Shown here one piece after another: positions 60,401-64,000 of a DNA stretch of 64,000 nucleotides. The translations under genes and the position numbers were made by a program. The notes beneath the pieces are model-generated. The model ran no database searches, was not told the origin of the DNA, and saw nothing but the letters and a program-made list of their open reading frames with translations. Positions within the stretch are counted from its first letter, which is position 1. Every line of letters starts with the position of its first letter. Origin of the DNA: Augochlora pura (taxonomy: Eukaryota > Arthropoda > Insecta > Hymenoptera > Halictidae); NCBI RefSeq assembly GCF_028453695.1, contig NC_135782.1:9796001-9860000 (forward strand). Direction: 5' to 3'.

Positions 60401-62380
60401 AATACCAAGAAAAATAGTGCGCGCGATTCAATAATTTGTCATGTGCGTTTGTAAAACGAATTGTCGAAATTCTACGCCATGTCTCGTCTCCCGGAAACTT
60501 AGCAGGATGGAAAGAAAAGTGGTCGAGCAAGGCGCAGAATTCTTGGTGTTCGAATTAAGGCGAACTCGCGTCGCGCGTGAAATATGTTCCCAAGATGTCG
60601 CGATAATTTCGCGAGAACCCGCTGCAAGGGTGCGAAAGGGAGCGGGTGACACGGGTTCAAATAAACGTCGTTGTTATAAATACGTTTCCAGAGAGTGGAT
60701 CCGTTCGGCCGGAAACTCTCATGCTTGCTACGGTCTGGGTCCATTGAAGTCTCTGGTTTTACCGACAACACAGGATTTACTGGAGCGAATCCTTGAAAAT
60801 CGGGTTCGTTAGACACTATAGTACTCGTTAACAAGGGTGTTAACCAATTAACACGTTCTCAAAGTAGTTCCATTAGTGTACTATTCGCGATTTGTAGTGA
60901 ACGTATTCGTACACGATTGTTACGCGACGCAGAACTTTTCTAAGACAATTATAAATAACAGGATGTATCTATTCATTCCATGAGTGGAATGATAAGGAAA
61001 AGATTTTTATCAGTTAGCTATGACAATCTTTTTGAAAAATTTGTAAGTTGCTATAATTGTACTGTATAGCTTTAATTTTCTGCCTGTTTTGTTTAAAAAC
61101 AACACTTTTACAACATATATAAATTAATGAAGAAAATCAGGGTGTATAAACTCCCTAAAATTTTTAAAACAGGGTGTTAATTAGTTAGCTGTTTCTGACA
61201 AATATAATATTCATGAAGAAATGGTGACATTTGTTGGTATGACGAGTTATTTTGTCAGATACAATCGTGCGGTTAATCCTTTCAGTACTGACTAAATTGA
61301 AAAAGTATAATAAAAGAAATATCTAGTTTTTATATTACTTTCACGAATTTGTTATATTTGTATTATATGAGTGCGTACCTATCGTCTACATATTGAAAGA
61401 AAAACTAAATAGAAAATCTTTGCTTCCTCTAATAATTTGTGAAATTATTAAGAAAAATTGTATGGAAAAATATGAAATTATTATTGAAGTTAGTAAAAAT
61501 TATACATAAAGAGAAACGCATGATATCCAAGTACATAAAATTCTCAGTCTGCCTAGAACCATGTATCTAACTCAACTTATACATCGACGTTTTTCATCCC
61601 TTTCAATCAGAACAAAATTCTATCTGTCACATCTTTTGTTTGATTTATCATCTCTTCCCACAAATATTTAAACATTAAAGCAGATATAAATACAAAATAA
61701 ATATAAAGTTTCTTCCTCTTTTAACATATTACTATTAGTTCCAATCCTTATGATCGCTAAAGAAAATTGTACGAAAAGGTGCTAACCAGCTGCAATATTT
61801 GTTGCACGCATTTCTACTTTCAATATTCACTAATTCTGAAATACACAGGGGATGTTTGTCACGAGATGTCGTTTATCAAAGCGACGTTTATAATAGCCGT
61901 AAAAGGACTACCATTCTGCAACGGTTAATAGAACTCCGTGCGAAAAGCGACGGTCCCGGCGTTCTTGCTACATCGCGGCTTGGTAAAAATTTGCAAAGAA
62001 AGTTCGCTGAAAAGACAGCAAAACTCCATTAAGAGGAGGTGAACAGCTTTCGCTTATCTCTTCGAACGATCTTTCCGGAGGTGGCAAGACAGACGCGGTA
62101 CATTGTAGCCTCCCTTAGCCGGGAAGCTCTCAGGGCATTGTTATCGCAGTCGCTTTGCCAATAAGAGAACCGGGGACTACGATGTCGTTCGGCCGTTTAT
62201 ACGTACGGGATAATTTTTAATTTCGACCGCGATACAACGAGAGGACTCGAGCGGCCTCGAGCTGGTCGCAGCGGGCTCGAGCATCGTCGCGGTTCTTATC
62301 TCGATTTCCTCTTAGCCGAGGATCTTTTTCATGTTCGCTTTATGCTCGCGCATCTACGCGGATGAAGCCGAGGGCTATTA
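57500..62380. other. mostly AT-rich DNA, no gene recognised
   Basis: Somewhat GC-richer parts at 59230-59760, 60420-60830 and 62030-62380 hold short overlapping frames (up to 123 codons) with no recognisable domain. A TTAACACGTTCGCAG run near 57883 and TTAACACGTTCTC near 60848 resemble the left ends of the TTAA elements but lack partners. The inverted repeat at 58937-58981 lies here. Confidence 0.45.
58937..58981. repeat. 14-bp perfect inverted repeat
   Basis: ATTCGAATAATTTA (58937-58950) and TAAATTATTCGAAT (58968-58981) with a 17-base spacer. Further TTCGAAT motifs flank it. Confidence 0.8.
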
Positions 62381-62382
62381 TA

Positions 62383-62945
62383 CAGGGTGTCCACACCGTA
62401 TCTTAAGCCGTTTACACAAATCTGACAAAAAATACTTCCAATTGATAATAACAATTTTAATTCACCTCTTTGCTCGATAAAAAGCTCGGGTTACTATAAC
62501 ATTTTACAATATCACTATGTATTTTCATGTTCGCAGTGTTATAACTGAAGAAAAGACAAATTCGCGATCTGCCACATAATTGCCTTTGAATGAATTTTGG
62601 GTTAGGAATTCGCAGCTTCATTAAGGAATTTTTTAAAAATTATTCTTGGAGATGTTATGTGCAAATTTATTGGTAAGACGTAGGAAAATTATTTTCTCAA
62701 TTACTACTAATTTAAGCTAACACTCATTGGTGTTTTGTTAACTTTAATGCCATAAAGTTAGAAGTATCCTTATCTAAAACACGTCGGGGTGACTTAAGCT
62801 TTTTATCAAATAAACAGTTGTTTGGAATTTTTGTTAGCGTGCTTTGTTCTCCTCAATGTAGTCGTTGACTTTCTCCTAACCACTTTTTCGTCGGCTTTGT
62901 TTAAATGTTGCAGAGTCCGCGTGACAGTTAAGGCCGAACACCCTG
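62383..62945. mobile_element. mariner-like non-autonomous element
   Basis: About 563 bp between TA dinucleotides (62381-62382 and 62946-62947). The ends are CAGGGTGT and ACACCCTG, exact inverted repeats. TA targets and CAGGG termini fit Tc1/mariner-type elements. It has no transposase-like frame. The short 8-bp inverted repeat leaves some doubt. Confidence 0.5.
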
Positions 62946-62947
62946 TA

Positions 62948-64000
62948 CATAGAAATTGCGTATCTTCTCTGAACAGCATCACGGCTGGTGTTAACGAGCC
63001 TCGGTTTATCGTCGTCGGCGTCTTCACGATGCCGCCTACCAGTTTCCGCTTGACTCCCGTGTGAAAATTACGCGCCGCCCGTTTAAAGTTCTGCCGCATC
63101 CGCTTCGGATACCGGAGCGGACGGCACACGCCGATTACGAACCGCGTCGGGCCACCGTGAATCGAGTAATAAACGTAAACTGCTTCCTTGTATTGCCTAT
63201 TGCGAACTTATGGATATGCCACCGGCTGCGATAACTTTCGACTGCCTCGTCCGCGATGGCTATGCGCTCTGAATACTGTCTTATGAAGGAATATAGTCTT
63301 TAATGGCCGGTGCCCGCTGCCCTGATCAGCGAACTCGAATGCCAGAGGACTCGATAAACTCTCGAACTCCGTTTTCGTTGATAGTTAATTTCGTTAGGCT
63401 TGGTGAGTCTTTGCTGAATGAAATGTTCTGTGAAAAGGGAGCAAGTGGAATCGTTATAGTTTTTACGATAATCTTGGTAGATATGATTTTTGAAAGAAAG
63501 TAGTCAAGGCAGAGTTGTATAAAAAGTAAATTTATACGATTCTTTAACGATTAGGTTAAAGATTATGACTTGTTAGTTATTATAACTAATTTATAATAAT
63601 TTGTAAGAACTGAGGAGTCTTAATCGTTGATTATTATTTAATTACTTTCTGCACGATTATTGTACATTATTTGTGATAATAAATGAGTTATAATTATAAT
63701 TAATTATTCATATCGTTCTTTGCACGATTATTATGAATTATAAATAATAGCTAACGAGTTAGCGGATCTTAAAGATCTAATGAAAAATAGACCTTTAAAA
63801 TAGTTCATACCTTTTATGTAATACATAATTTGGAAAATAAAATTTCCTTGAAATGATATATACATATAGAAACAGCAAATTCGAATACATCTAATTACGT
63901 AATATTCATATGTAATTACTACTTCAAAAAATGTAATTACTATTGCAAATGTGTAATTACTATTTCAAATATTTATAATACTAATTCAAATATTTATATA
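62948..64000. other. short GC-richer segment then AT-rich DNA with small repeats
   Basis: From 62948 to about 63300 the sequence is moderately CpG-rich with no gene seen. After that it is AT-rich, with a ~71-bp partial duplication (GCACGATTATT at about 63651 and 63722) and four TGTAATTAC-type units spaced 20-21 bp from 63911 to the end. Confidence 0.5.

Noticed and set aside
1..64000. CRISPR arrays, operons, rRNA or tRNA genes
   Set aside because: The tandem arrays lack regular repeat-spacer structure, the DNA looks like an insect nuclear genome, and I found no RNA-gene signatures by eye.

Overview
The window looks like gene-free (intergenic or giant-intron) DNA from an insect nuclear genome. 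A bee or other aculeate wasp is my best guess. The grounds are AT-rich DNA broken by CpG-rich islands, short insect-style introns, and many TTAA-flanked piggyBac-like MITEs. The order is an inference, not something the sequence proves. A run of exactly 100 N (15767-15866) marks an assembly gap. I found no protein-coding gene I can defend: the longest open frames (110-186 codons) mostly lie inside the GC-rich islands, where stops are rare, and none shows a recognisable domain.

Layout. From 1 to 48 kb, AT-rich DNA alternates with 0.4-1.5 kb CpG-rich islands. Scattered through it are microsatellites (GA, CT, poly-G, GC), a 24-bp minisatellite (16542-16981), a 30-bp tandem repeat (12376-12480) and at least seven MITE copies or fragments with TTAA target sites. 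From 55.3 to 57.5 kb a nearly identical 61-bp direct repeat brackets about 2 kb of degenerate minisatellite-like DNA. From 57.5 to 64 kb the sequence is mostly AT-rich, with one mariner-like TA-flanked element (62383-62945).

The unusual part is about 49.0-54.9 kb. It has no long ORF but holds a dense series of duplicated, foldable modules, all best read on the + strand. They are: two copies of a ~190-bp module with splice-site-like signals and an internal hairpin (49091-49281 and 50569-50880); a 76-nt precursor-miRNA-like hairpin (51353-51428); an array of about 11 copies of a GCGTTGCGA motif, at least six of which fold into the same small hairpin with G-U pairs and one compensatory pair change (52585-53994); modules beginning at CAG acceptor-like sites (52870-53375); a GC-rich structured block (53455-53705); and two related hairpins with compensatory changes (54502-54547 and 54812-54856). 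I read this as a candidate spliced, structured long non-coding RNA locus that I do not recognise. Transcription and function are inference; only the repeats, pairings and splice-like sites are visible here.
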